DNA of 64,000 bases from Thraustochytrium sp. TN22. Lineage: Eukaryota; Sar; Bigyra; Thraustochytrida; Thraustochytriidae. Below the pieces are notes generated by a model, which saw nothing but the letters and a program-made list of their open reading frames with translations, ran no database searches and was not told the origin of the DNA. Numbering within the stretch: the first letter of the stretch is position 1; the number at the start of each line of letters is the position of its first letter. A program made the position numbers and the translations under genes. The stretch lies in the NCBI GenBank assembly GCA_013306675.1, contig JABLUY010000070.1:1-64000 (forward strand), in the 5' to 3' direction. Positions 1 through 8,982 of this stretch are shown one piece after another.

Positions 1-560
1 GGGCTGACACGATCTCCATCGTCGGCGGGCGCGGGCGCGCGCGGGCGCGGGCGCGCGGCGGCCGCCGCGCCCGCCCGCCGCGGCCTCGCGGCACGTGCGG
101 CCGGGCGGGCGTGTGGCCGCCGGCCATGCTTCCTTCCAGCCTCGGGCTCGGCGGCGCGCGGCGGTGGCGGCGGCGCGCGGGCCCGCGGCGGCCACCCGTG
201 TCGCGTCGCGCGCGGCGAATCTGGCGGCGGAACGCGGCGGCCGCGCCGCAGGACCACCCTGCGCCGCGCGGCGGCGGCTGCAGCGAGGCGCGGCGAGGCG
301 CGGCAAGGCGCCAGACTCCGAGTCGGCGGCCTTGACATTCATCCATTCCATTCACGCAAGCGTCCCGGGCGACGCGTGGAGGTCTTCCCATCCCGTCCCT
401 CCCCCGGCTCGCGAGGCTCGCACGCACGCTCGGCGCTCGCGTCGCGTCGCGCCGCGTCGCGTCGAGCAGAACATCTCTCTTGCGAAGGGGGGCTAGCTAG
501 CTAGCTAGCTAGCTAGCTGGGCAGGTCGTCTTGCGCAGTGCGCGAGGCGACGACGTGGAG
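1..560. other. GC-rich 5' flank without a convincing gene
   Basis: This stretch is very GC-rich and low in complexity, and every reading frame through it is arginine/alanine-rich without domain character. It holds a GACTCCGAGTCGG element at 314-326, the same core seen in other 5' flanks of this window, and a (GCTA)n tract at 492-518. It is probably the upstream flank of the ankyrin-SAM gene. No other feature could be supported. Confidence 0.6.
492..518. repeat. (GCTA)n microsatellite
   Basis: Nearly seven uninterrupted GCTA units occur about 200 bp upstream of the ankyrin-SAM start codon. Similar CTAG-rich runs occur near 10150-10175 and 30011-30030. Confidence 0.9.
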
Positions 561-701
561 GCGCTCGCACCCTTGGTGATCGTGCTCGTCTCGGAGGCGC
601 TCGCACTCTTGGCGATCGTGATCGTCTCGGAGGCGCTCGCACTCTTGGCGATCGTGATCGTCTCGGAGGCGCTCGCACTCTTGGCGATCGTGATCGTCTC
701 G
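561..701 (+). repeat. 36-bp tandem repeat, four copies, directly upstream of the ankyrin-SAM gene
   Basis: Copies begin at 561, 597, 633 and 669. Copies 2 and 3 are identical, copy 1 has a few substitutions and copy 4 is cut short about 10 bp before the ATG at 713. The unit is a multiple of three and is open in one plus-strand frame, where it would encode repeats of the type EALALLAIVIVS. That frame differs from the ankyrin frame, so the array is more likely leader or promoter sequence than part of the protein. Confidence 0.85.
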
Positions 702-712
702 TCGCGGGCACC

Positions 713-1935
713 ATGTATCAGCTCATCAAAAAGGGCGACCTGAGCGGCGTCAAAAGCTTGGGGCGGCGCAGCCCAAGCACGGTGAACACGGCGGTGACCA
801 AGCTCGGGTCGACGCCGCTCATGTGGGCCTTGCTGCCAGAGTCGGGCGGGCACCCGAAGATCGCGGAGTGGCTGGTCAAGAGCGGCGCCAAGATCAACGC
901 GCAGAACAACGAGGGCTGGACCGCGCTCATGTACGCGTGCAGGCACGGGCAGCCGGCGGTGGCGCGCCTGCTGATTGAGCGCGACGCCAAGCTCGACCTG
1001 CAGCAGTTCGAGGGCTGGACCACGCTCATGTACGCGTGCCGCAACCAGCAGCCCGAGACAGCGCGCCTGCTCGTGGAGCACGGCGCCAAGATCGACCTGC
1101 AGACGAACAAGCAGTGGACCGCGCTCATGTACGCCTGCCACTACGAGCAGGCGGCGACGGCGAACCTGCTCATCGAGCGCGGCGCCGAGCTCGACCTGCA
1201 GCTGAGCACGAGGGCTGGTGCGCGCTCACCAATGCCGTCCGCAGCGGCATGGCCGAGACCGCGCAAATGCTCATTGAGCGCGGCGTCGACCTTGACCTGC
1301 CCAACCGCGACGGCTGGACCGCGCTCATGATGGCCTGCCGCTTTGATCAGCCCGACACGGCGCAGCTGCTCATCCAGCGCGGCGCCAAGCTCGACGAACA
1401 GCAGGCGCACGGCTAGACCGCTCTCATGCTCGCGTGCCGCCGGCCCTTCAACTCACGCCAGACGCGCGCAGGCCTGCTGCAGTGCGTCAAGCTCTGCTGG
1501 GCCGCCGGCGCCGACGCCGGCGTCAAGACCCCGGCCGGTGACGACGCCCTCGCCATGGCGCGCCTCAACAAGAGCGACGCCGTCGTCGCCTTTTTGGAGT
1601 TTGTCACCCTTTCCAAGCTGGCCGCCGTCCTGCTCGACGACTTGAATATGCCCCGCGCGGTCGTCGTCCAGTTCTTCGACGCCGCCATCCTCGAGCTCTC
1701 GGACTGCGAGCACCTCACGGACGCTGACCTCGAAGCCATGGGCGTGGACCTGCCCACGCTCCGCCTCAAGCTCTTGGAGCGTTTGACGCCCGACTCCAAG
1801 TCCTCCCGCGCATCCCTGCCGCGGCGCCTCTCCCAGCGCCTCTCGCAGGCCGTGCGCCGTCTTTCCAGCTCTGCTCATTTGCTCGACGACCCGGCCGCCG
1901 CCGATGTGGATGCCCATGCCCAGCCAGCCGCCTGA
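713..1935 (+). pseudogene. Ankyrin-repeat/SAM-domain protein gene, reading frame interrupted
   Basis: From the ATG at 713 the frame encodes tandem ankyrin repeats of about 33 residues with the recurring signature GWTALMYAC followed by A-x-LL-x-E-x-GAK. Around 1203-1215 the ankyrin pattern moves to another frame and continues there with GWCALTNAV and GWTALMMAC. In that frame the next repeat carries TAG (1414-1416) exactly where all others have the tryptophan codon TGG. After it the frame continues to 1935 with a C-terminal segment (FLEFVTLSKL...LTDADLEAMGV) that fits a SAM domain. Ankyrin-SAM proteins are usually protein-binding scaffolds. The gene may be a young pseudogene, or the two defects may be assembly errors; the near-identical repeats make collapse or misassembly plausible. 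Neither defect looks like an intron, because the repeat phasing is nearly unbroken. The exact partner is unknown. Confidence 0.7.
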
Positions 1936-2549
1936 CATGGATGCCCGCCTGACATACCCTCGGGAGCAAAAGCGTCTGCCGACGAAAAAAGCGAGCCAAC
2001 CGTTCGCCCTGCCAAGTTGAAGGTTCTTTGACTTGAGCGCCCTGCTTTGCAACAAGGCATTGACAACTAAGTTAAGTAAGAAAGAGAATGTACTCCTCGA
2101 CAGTCCCCGCCTTGTAGCAACGCCTGGCAACGTACGAAGGAGAGCTCTCAGACTGGGCCCCATGTCTTGGCGGCCACGGCGGGTGCGAGTCGATCATGAC
2201 GGCAAAGTTCGTGGGCGTAACGCTTGTGTACTAGTAGGCCAGTGGGCTGCCGGGCTGCCTGTGGGTTGCAGTGACATGAGATCCCTGTCACTGGCAGTAG
2301 GTCTCATCAGGCTCAGGCTGGCCGCCAGTGGTTTGCAGACTCGACGTGCGGCGTTGTGGGGACACGGGGGGTACTCGGGGTTGCCGCGGTGCACCAGTAA
2401 CTTATCGACTCGACCAACCCGGAATTGGCCAGAATTACATACTTTGCAGAGTGAAGTAATGGTAACTTCACCACGCCAGCACACACACACGAGAGCAGCC
2501 ATGGCACGACCGGCCACGGGCCGGCCGCCACCGGCCCGGCTCTTGTGCA
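1936..2549. other. Intergenic region between ankyrin-SAM and NIPA-like gene 1
   Basis: This is less GC-rich than the coding regions and has no frame with domain character. It presumably holds the 3' end of the ankyrin-SAM unit and the promoter of the NIPA-like gene. No motif could be assigned. Confidence 0.5.
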
Positions 2550-3737
2550 ATGAGCGCCGCCGCGTGCGGGGTCGGCAGTCCGGAATCGCGCGCGAGGGCC
2601 GAGGCACGAGCGGCGACGATGGACGCCGGCAAGGAGCAGGATGGGGACGGGGACCTGCTGTGGCTCGCTGGCGTGGCCTTGGCGCTCTGCGCGGCAGTTG
2701 CGGAGAGCCTGGGCGCGGTGGTGAATAAGTGCGCGCACTTGCAACAGCAGGCGCTGCCGCAAAGGCGCAAGTGGGCGCAGCCGGCGCCCGGAATTGTGCT
2801 CTCACCGCTCTGGGCTTTTAGCTTCGTGGTGCAGAACCTGCTGCCCGTGGCGCTATCATTCGTGGCGCTCTCACTCGCGGCGCAGACGCTCATTTTGCCG
2901 CTCACCGCGCTCAACGTCGTCTTCACGCAGATCGCGGGGCCGCGCCTGCTTGACGGCGAAGTGGTGACGAGGCGCGACGCGCTTGCCGGGCTCATGATTG
3001 TCGCTGGCGTCGCGTTCTGCCTGGCCTTTGGCAAGCACTCGCAAGAAGACTTTGACCTCGCCGGGATCAGGCGCCTCTGGCGCCGTCCGGCCAACGTCTT
3101 TGTGCAGGTCGTTTCGTATGGGCTCATTCTCTTCGGCGCTGTGGTCGTCAAGCAGCCCCGCGCGGTGCACTGGCTCCAGCCGTCCACACTCGCGGTGATT
3201 TATACCGGCATCGCGGGGATTCTCTCTGGCCACTTCAACATGCTCATCAAGATCATCTCTGAGCTGATCGCGTCCAGTCTTGCGGGCAGGTCCCGGCCGT
3301 TCGAGGAGGACCCCGGGCTCATGGCCGTCTATCTGCTTGCCTTTCTCGTTGTCGGCCTGGTGCAGCTCAGCTACATGAACCAGGCCATGTCGCTCTTCGA
3401 CTGCACGCTCATGTCGCCCCTGTACACGGCGCACCTCGTCATATGGAACGTCATCATCGGCGGCGTCTTTTTTGAGGAGCTCGAAGACCTGGGCTCGCTC
3501 GCATGGACCATGATTATCATCGGCATGGCTGCTATCGCTTTGGGGATGCGCCTGCTCGTCCGCCAGGCCGCGATGCGCGCCGCTCGCACTGCCGCCGCCG
3601 GCCCAGCAGAGCCTGGCCCTCCATCTGGGCCCTTGCGCGATTTCCAGACAGACAGTACAGGGAACGACGACGCGGCCAAGGCCAAAGCATCCACTAGCGC
3701 CGTCTCGGACCCCAGTGTCGACCTCGTAATCGTGTGA
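2550..3737 (+). CDS. NIPA-type magnesium transporter (DMT superfamily), paralogue 1
   Basis: The 395-residue product is a multi-pass membrane protein with about nine hydrophobic helices, starting with LLWLAGVALALCAAVAESLG and followed by the amphipathic lysine/proline linker typical of NIPA proteins. Family hallmarks include the PLTALNVVFTQ segment after helix three and the MSPLYTAHLVIWNVIIGG segment near the end. NIPA proteins mediate Mg2+ influx at plasma or endosomal membranes; the family match is clear but the substrate is inferred. An in-frame ATG at 2619 (MDAGKEQD) places a short acidic tail before helix one and may be the real start. The cytosolic C-tail after the last helix is Ala/Ser-rich. 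It faces a second NIPA-type gene (4088-5263, opposite strand), tail to tail. Sequence related to its own 3' end recurs at 3820-3990. Confidence 0.85.
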   Translation: MSAAACGVGSPESRARAEARAATMDAGKEQDGDGDLLWLAGVALALCAAVAESLGAVVNKCAHLQQQALPQRRKWAQPAPGIVLSPLWAFSFVVQNLLPVALSFVALSLAAQTLILPLTALNVVFTQIAGPRLLDGEVVTRRDALAGLMIVAGVAFCLAFGKHSQEDFDLAGIRRLWRRPANVFVQVVSYGLILFGAVVVKQPRAVHWLQPSTLAVIYTGIAGILSGHFNMLIKIISELIASSLAGRSRPFEEDPGLMAVYLLAFLVVGLVQLSYMNQAMSLFDCTLMSPLYTAHLVIWNVIIGGVFFEELEDLGSLAWTMIIIGMAAIALGMRLLVRQAAMRAARTAAAGPAEPGPPSGPLRDFQTDSTGNDDAAKAKASTSAVSDPSVDLVIV

Positions 3738-3819
3738 GGACGTTGCGTGTACGCGCATGATCAAGGGATAGAGAAAAGGAGGGAGCAGAGCTCGTCAGCT
3801 TCTGGTTCCTCTGGCCCCC

Positions 3820-3990
3820 ATGCGGTCCTTCGTCAAGCAAGCGGGGCGCGCCGCTCGCACTGCCGCCAGCGGCCCAGCAGAGCCCGTACCGCCGTCTTGG
3901 GGCCTCGCGCGACTTTTAGACGGGCAGCAGCGCCAACGTCGACGCGATCAAGGTCAAAAGCATTCTTGAGCGCCGTCTCGGTCCCAAGGA
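3820..3990 (+). pseudogene. Relic of a duplicated NIPA-like C-terminus
   Basis: This block repeats, in diverged form, the sequence encoding the end of the last helix and cytosolic tail of the upstream NIPA-like gene (about 3547-3716). Shared landmarks in the same order are CGCCGCTCGCACTGCCGCC, GGCCCAGCAGAGCC and GCGCCGTCTCGG. Translated from 3820 it begins MRSFVKQAGRAARTAASGPAEP against MRLLVRQAAMRAARTAAAGP in the intact gene, so similarity is visible at protein level as well. The frame ends early and no transmembrane segments precede it. It looks like the remnant of a tandem NIPA copy, or a local duplication of the 3' end. Confidence 0.7.
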
Positions 3991-4087
3991 TCAGGAGAAG
4001 GCAGCATAACCCAGGCACGGCGAGAACGACTTTGTTGGCTGGAAGTCTGTATTCTGCAAGCATTATGTGTATCATCTAATTTTATGA

Positions 4088-5263
4088 TCAGCGGAGGCGT
4101 GGCCACCCAAGACTCTTCTTGCGGCCGGCGGCCGTGGGGTCCCCCGCATTGCCGGTATTCACATCTGCGTCTGCGTCTCGAGCAGACGCGTCTGGGGCGA
4201 CGCGACCCGAGGCTTTCGCCTCGGGCTCTGCAGCGTCGTGCTGCTGTTCCACGTCGTCCGAGGGCTTTGGGGAAGCTGCGAGTGGGCCGCTGGTGGCACC
4301 AGACAAGGAGACCAGGCCATAGACGCCCGCGATGATGACGAGAATGCCAAAGACAAAGAGGCCGAGCTGGTGCGACAGAAAGCACCTGAACTCGTGCCAG
4401 TAGAGGCCGCCAACGATCGTGCTGCAGACGATGAGCATGGTGCTGTAGAGCGGGCTAAAGGCGACGACCTGGAAGCGGGAGAGGGCTTGTCCAACGACGC
4501 TCAGCTGCGCGACAGACACGAAGGCAAAGTAGACCAGAAAAAAAAAGGTCAAGCCGGGGTCGGTCTCGAAGCTAGGCCGGCCAGCGGCGCTCGAGGCGAA
4601 GAGCTCGCCCATCCATTTCATGGAGAGGTTCGTCTGGCTGCCGATCAGGCCGCCCAAGACGGCGTACAGCAGCGGCAGCAAACGGGAGGGCACGACGCGA
4701 TCCAGCGGTGAGCGCAGGACGAGGACGATGAGCGCCATGGTGATGTAGACCGTGGCCTGTGTCGCGGCGCCAGCCGGACTCCTCCACAGTGCCTTGATGT
4801 CGTCCATGGAGTAGTCAGCCGTCACGTGCACGCCAAAGGCTGTCGTCAGCGCCACGCCGAAGAGGATCACGCCGCTCGCGAGGTACTCCAGCCTCGAGAC
4901 CCTCTCTCCTTCAAGCATACGCTCGCCGCTGACCTGCGAAAGGATGAGTGTCAGCGCGTTGAGCGGCGTCAGAAGCGAGTGCGCAACTATGCTGTACGCG
5001 ATGGTGTTGAGCACGATCGGCGTAACGCCCATGAGAAATAAGCCGATGCCGTACTTGGGCGACAGCGTCACGCCCGGCAGCGGCGCGGGCCACTTGCCGT
5101 CCTCCGGCAGCGCAGCCTGCTCCAGCGCGGCCTTGCGCAGGTACACATTGCCGACGGCGCAGGCGGCCGCGGCCACCACCGAGATGGTCACGCCGGCCAG
5201 CCACAGCAGGTCCTCCTCGCCCGCGCTCGCCTCGGACGCGCTCGTGCACGTGGCCTCCGCCAT
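4088..5263 (-). CDS. NIPA-type magnesium transporter (DMT superfamily), paralogue 2
   Basis: Read from the ATG at 5263 (MAEATCTSASEASAGEEDLL), the product has about 391 residues and nine hydrophobic helices. A longer in-frame start at 5626 adds 121 Arg/Pro/Ala-rich residues that look like translated 5' leader. It shares with paralogue 1 the DLLWLAGV beginning, the LTPLNALTLILSQVSGERMLEGE loop and the FSPLYSTMLIVCSTIVGG segment, so both belong to the NIPA/DMT family of Mg2+ transporters. The C-tail is charged and low complexity (about the last 60 residues) and is predicted cytosolic. The two NIPA genes converge with 350 bp between stops, suggesting an inverted duplication or an older pair. Substrate assignment is by family only. 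Confidence 0.85.
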   Translation of the reverse strand: MAEATCTSASEASAGEEDLLWLAGVTISVVAAAACAVGNVYLRKAALEQAALPEDGKWPAPLPGVTLSPKYGIGLFLMGVTPIVLNTIAYSIVAHSLLTPLNALTLILSQVSGERMLEGERVSRLEYLASGVILFGVALTTAFGVHVTADYSMDDIKALWRSPAGAATQATVYITMALIVLVLRSPLDRVVPSRLLPLLYAVLGGLIGSQTNLSMKWMGELFASSAAGRPSFETDPGLTFFFLVYFAFVSVAQLSVVGQALSRFQVVAFSPLYSTMLIVCSTIVGGLYWHEFRCFLSHQLGLFVFGILVIIAGVYGLVSLSGATSGPLAASPKPSDDVEQQHDAAEPEAKASGRVAPDASARDADADVNTGNAGDPTAAGRKKSLGWPRLR

Positions 5264-5897
5264 GGCCGCGCCTGCCTCCAGGCCCGGGCCTGCGCGGACT
5301 GCGACTTGCGGTCGCGGTGCTCGCCAGCTCGTGCTACCTGTACGAAGGAGTCCCTGGCGCCCTCGCTCGAGGCGCCGTGCGCGCCCGTCACCGCTGCGCA
5401 GGAGTCCCTGGCGCCCTCGCTGGGCCGGCGCCACGCGCTCGCAGCCAGCTCGCGGCGACGCCGCGCCTGCGGCCTGCGTGCCTGCGTGCCTGCGTGCCTG
5501 CGCGCCTGGCCTTGATCGTGGTTGCGGGTTTGCGGGCTCGGGCGAGCGGGAGTGGTCTTCCTGCCAGTGCAGCACGGGGACGTGCGCGAGCGGGCCGCTG
5601 CCGCTTTCTGTTAGCGCGTGACCCAAGTTGGCGCTCGGCGGCCCGGGCCTTGCCGGCCAGGGTCGCGTCCACCGGCGGCTCGCCGGTGCGGGATTCCTCC
5701 CTGGCTGGCTGCAGTCTTTTTCTGCAGCCTGCTTGCCTCGCTGCCTGCGGCCCGCTCGATCGTGGCTCAGCTGCGCTCAAGAACTTGCTTGGTGGAATGA
5801 GTTGCTTATCCTACATGTGTGTGCGGCGGCCGTGGCCAGTGATGGTGGTGGCAGCAGTGCGGAGCAGAGTGTGCACAGTCATGAGTGGCACTGCAGC

Positions 5898-5918
5898 CCG
5901 ACTCGGACTCCGAGTCGG
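5898..5918. promoter_or_regulatory. Inverted repeat of the CCGAGTC element
   Basis: Arms CCGACTCGGA and TCCGAGTCGG are exact reverse complements separated by a single C. It lies 635 bp upstream of NIPA-like gene 2. The same core appears as a perfect palindrome at 42078-42097 and as half sites in other 5' flanks, so a dimeric DNA-binding protein is a reasonable inference. Confidence 0.5.
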
Positions 5919-6014
5919 AGGCAGCCAGTGATCTCACAGTGGTCGTGTGGAGTGCAGTCCAGTCGCGGGCTGCTGTTGTGGCTGCGTTCACTGCACGTGC
6001 GACACGACGGACAT

Positions 6015-6024
6015 GTGACGTCAC
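6015..6024. promoter_or_regulatory. CRE-like palindrome GTGACGTCAC
   Basis: A perfect 10-bp palindrome containing the TGACGTCA bZIP/CREB consensus lies between two genes, roughly 750 bp upstream of NIPA-like gene 2 and 100 bp past the receptor stop. A single 10-bp match could be chance in GC-rich DNA. Confidence 0.3.
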
Positions 6025-6123
6025 GATGCAGCTGACTTTGGACGATGCCGAACTGCAGCTCAGGCTGTAACTTGAAGCTGAGGCATTGGCAGCGTGCGCA
6101 GCCGTGCTCATGATCCCGGCTGG

Positions 6124-8982
6124 CTACTGGTTGGAGATGTTGACGATGTCGGCGGAGTCGCGGGATTTGGAGAGCACGTCGACGGTGGGGATGTCCACGG
6201 TGGAGCCGACGGAGGCAACGGAGCCGTTCGAGCGCATGCTGCCGCGAGGTCGGCCCTGCGAGCTGGTGATGTTGCCGCGGTAGCGGAAGGCGGCGAGGGA
6301 GGACTTGTTTCGCACGTCCATCTCGGTGCGCAGCATGAGGACCTTGTCGCGGAGCCTGTTGAGCTTCTTGGTCTCGGCCTCGACCTGCTTGCGGAGCTGG
6401 TCGACATGATTTCCCTTCTTCTGGGCGGCCTCCATGAGGCGCGTGAGCAACTCGTCGATGTTGAGGCCCTCAGGGTTGTCGCGCTGCTCGGTGGAGTTTC
6501 TTCGCTTGGCGGGCGACTCCTTGTCCACGTCCGCGAGCGCCTCAGCCGCGGAGTTAACAATGCTGGGCGCCACGGCGGCGCTGCCGCTTTGGGCGGGCCG
6601 TGTGGTGGTAATGCTGAGGACGGAATGCAGGACGGACCTGACGGAGCGGTGGCGCGAAAAGAAGCCGCGCAGGGCGGCCATGGCCGGTTGCAGCACCATG
6701 TACGGCACGCAGACGAGCTGGGCCACCATGAGGAGCAGCACGCCGATCGAGTTCTTCTGCGTCGCCGTGAGCTTCTCGTCAATGGCGCCCCAAATGAGGA
6801 AGCCAATGCCGGCGTAGAAGAATCCCAAAATCACGTACACCCACTGAATGCGCGACGTGTTGAAGCGAGTCGGGAGCGACTCGGTCTGCAAAGCGACCCA
6901 GGCTGCCCACGCCAGTGGCGGCAGCTTTATGCTCGTGAGCGCCAGCATAAAGGGCTTCTCTGGAATGCTCGTGGACGAGACGCAGAATCGCTGCTGATAG
7001 TTCTTCACGTGCGGCTTGGTCAAAATCAGCATGATGGAGGCCAGCACCACGTCTGGGAGCGCCGCCAGCAGAGTGCGCTTGAGCATGCCGCGCGTGGTGA
7101 ACTTGACGCGCTTCATCGACGTGGACTTGTACAGACGAACCAAAAAGGCGGACTTGACGAAGAAGGTTGTTAGCAGCATGTGCATGGCGATCACCGGCAG
7201 CGCCACCTCCAGATAGCACACGGTAGTTTCGCCGGTCGCTGAGAGGTGGTGCGCGTTCTCCGGGAGCTCGTCCAGCGGCGTCACAAGTGTCAACAGGAGC
7301 ACGCTCGTGAACCCCAGCACGATGCAGCCGGCGCAGTGCAGCAGAAGGACGTCGAGGCGCTCCGACTTGACCGAGGTGGACTTGCGCATGCTCACAAAGA
7401 CGATGCCGCTCACGCTTGAGACCACCACGGACATGATCCCGGCGGCCATGCCGAGGACGCGCAGGGCGACACCCACATCGCCCGTGTCCAGCTTCTCGTC
7501 AACCACCACAAGCACAGGCGACACGTCGAGGGAAGTGGAGGCGTCGAAGAGCTCCAGCATCTGCGTGGAGATTTCCGGCGTCTCTACCGTCAGCCACCAG
7601 TACTTCTTCTTCGCGTCCAGGGCCATTGCCGTGCCGGAGAGGCTATGCTCATCCACGTCGGCACCGTGCAGGTTCCACTGCAGGTCCAGGTCGGTCGTGC
7701 GATCCTCCAGGACATGGTCCACGAGAAGGAACACGAGGGCATCGTCGGCCTCGGTCCACGCTCCGCACCCACGGACGCGCTCGCACGGCTCGTCGAGGCT
7801 CAAGAGAAGCTCTTCCGTGGAGTAGTCGGCAGTGCTCGCGATGCGTCGCTTGTAGGCCGTGTCTAGCGGGAACATCTCCACCGGGAGTGAGGCTCGGCAT
7901 GGCGTGCAGATGCAATCATAGGCATCTGGGCACTCGTACCGCGCGTCCTGCGCGGCCAAAGCGGCGCAGTGCTCGTGAACCGTGGCCGAGGGGTACTTGG
8001 CGAAGCCATCAGGACAGACCAGAGTGGTCAGCTCTGCGGTCGAGATCCGACACGACTCGTGGCCCGTCTGCACGTTTTCGTGCAGAATCCCCAGGTCACG
8101 AAGGACATTCGACTCATCCAGGTATGAGGCGGGCGGGCCAAACTTGTAGTAGCCGCCGTTGCTCAAGACTTCGGACTCATTGAGCTGCAGTGTCAGCAGG
8201 CCCCGTAGAACCGCCTCCTGCACCTCTAGCTCGACGTGCGGAAACAAAGCGACGCCCCACTCGCTGTAGGCCGCCGTGCTGCGACGGTAAGGAAAGTCTG
8301 CCTCGGCCTCCACGACCTCGATGATCTTTAAGGCCGATGCGTCGCTGAGTACACCCTCGCGGACCATGGTCTCCAGCGCGTCCATGCGCACGAAGCCGAC
8401 GTCGGCGGTACCGTTCACAATCTCCTCCACAACAAGGTGCTGGTCGTGAGTGAGCTTGATCTGCGCAGCGCTCACCAGGGCCTCCACGCCACTGTACATG
8501 AGCTCGCGGAGCTGCACCTGCGCTCCGCCGAAGCTCTTGAGCGAGGAGGCCACGAGAATCTTGCCTTCGATATCCGCGGACGACGACACCTCGTCATTGT
8601 CGGCACGGGCGATGATGACGCCTGCGTACGTGTGCATCACGACCCCGTGATGCACTTTTTGCAGCGTCGCGATGGGCGCCATGGCAGCCTCCGCGTCGGC
8701 GCACGCTAGAAGGAAGGGGTTTCCCAGCAGCATATCCAGCGAGCCATCTTCTACCGCGTTTAAGGCGGCCGAGTACTTGAGTGGGACCACCTCGAAGTTG
8801 AGCGGCATCTCCGCCTGGACTGCCGCGGCGAGACCGACACTGAAAGTTTCGTTCCATAGCGCTGAGGCCTTGGCCTCTCCTTCGCTCGCGAGGACGCCCA
8901 CGCGAAGCGTCTCTGCGACTACGACCGGGAGCTCTAGGCAGCACAGCACGGCAAGCAAAGCGACCCGCACGAGGAGCCGCAT
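6124..8982 (-). CDS. Class C-like seven-helix receptor with a PhnD/TtrS-type periplasmic-binding sensor domain
   Basis: From the ATG at 8982 the product has 952 residues and begins with a textbook signal peptide (MRLLVRVALLAVLCCLELPVVVA). Earlier in-frame ATGs at 9027 and 9072 would bury it. Mature residues 25-270 follow the PhnD/TtrS substrate-binding pattern in order: LRVGVLASEGEAKASALW, LDMLLGNPF, GVIIARAD, IEGKILVASSLKSFGGAQVQ, HDQHLVVEEIVNGTADVGFVR, then FP...TAAYSEWGVALFPHV. A Cys-rich linker (CPDGF...C...CPDAYDCICTPC) leads to seven hydrophobic helices at about 507-767. Cysteines at the top of helix 3 and in the second outer loop fit the usual GPCR disulphide. The helix 3-loop segment AFLVRLYKSTSMKRVKFT resembles GABA-B receptors. 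A cytosolic coiled coil lies at about 855-905. Known class C receptors use a type I Venus-flytrap; here the sensor is of the other type. Role inferred: ligand-sensing G-protein-coupled receptor; ligand unknown. Confidence 0.8.
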   Translation of the reverse strand: MRLLVRVALLAVLCCLELPVVVAETLRVGVLASEGEAKASALWNETFSVGLAAAVQAEMPLNFEVVPLKYSAALNAVEDGSLDMLLGNPFLLACADAEAAMAPIATLQKVHHGVVMHTYAGVIIARADNDEVSSSADIEGKILVASSLKSFGGAQVQLRELMYSGVEALVSAAQIKLTHDQHLVVEEIVNGTADVGFVRMDALETMVREGVLSDASALKIIEVVEAEADFPYRRSTAAYSEWGVALFPHVELEVQEAVLRGLLTLQLNESEVLSNGGYYKFGPPASYLDESNVLRDLGILHENVQTGHESCRISTAELTTLVCPDGFAKYPSATVHEHCAALAAQDARYECPDAYDCICTPCRASLPVEMFPLDTAYKRRIASTADYSTEELLLSLDEPCERVRGCGAWTEADDALVFLLVDHVLEDRTTDLDLQWNLHGADVDEHSLSGTAMALDAKKKYWWLTVETPEISTQMLELFDASTSLDVSPVLVVVDEKLDTGDVGVALRVLGMAAGIMSVVVSSVSGIVFVSMRKSTSVKSERLDVLLLHCAGCIVLGFTSVLLLTLVTPLDELPENAHHLSATGETTVCYLEVALPVIAMHMLLTTFFVKSAFLVRLYKSTSMKRVKFTTRGMLKRTLLAALPDVVLASIMLILTKPHVKNYQQRFCVSSTSIPEKPFMLALTSIKLPPLAWAAWVALQTESLPTRFNTSRIQWVYVILGFFYAGIGFLIWGAIDEKLTATQKNSIGVLLLMVAQLVCVPYMVLQPAMAALRGFFSRHRSVRSVLHSVLSITTTRPAQSGSAAVAPSIVNSAAEALADVDKESPAKRRNSTEQRDNPEGLNIDELLTRLMEAAQKKGNHVDQLRKQVEAETKKLNRLRDKVLMLRTEMDVRNKSSLAAFRYRGNITSSQGRPRGSMRSNGSVASVGSTVDIPTVDVLSKSRDSADIVNISNQ

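Larger units (their letters stand above)
5264..6123. other. Intergenic: promoter side of NIPA-like gene 2 and 3' flank of the receptor gene
   Basis: Holds an 8-bp tandem repeat (GCCTGCGT, four copies, 5473-5508) about 210 bp upstream of NIPA-like gene 2, a clean 10+1+10 inverted repeat at 5898-5918 and a CRE-like GTGACGTCAC palindrome at 6015-6024. No credible coding sequence was found. Confidence 0.5.

Noticed and set aside
1195-1220. A short intron explaining the frame change in the ankyrin-SAM gene
   Set aside because: The ankyrin repeat length is conserved across the point, leaving no room for an intron with splice sites.
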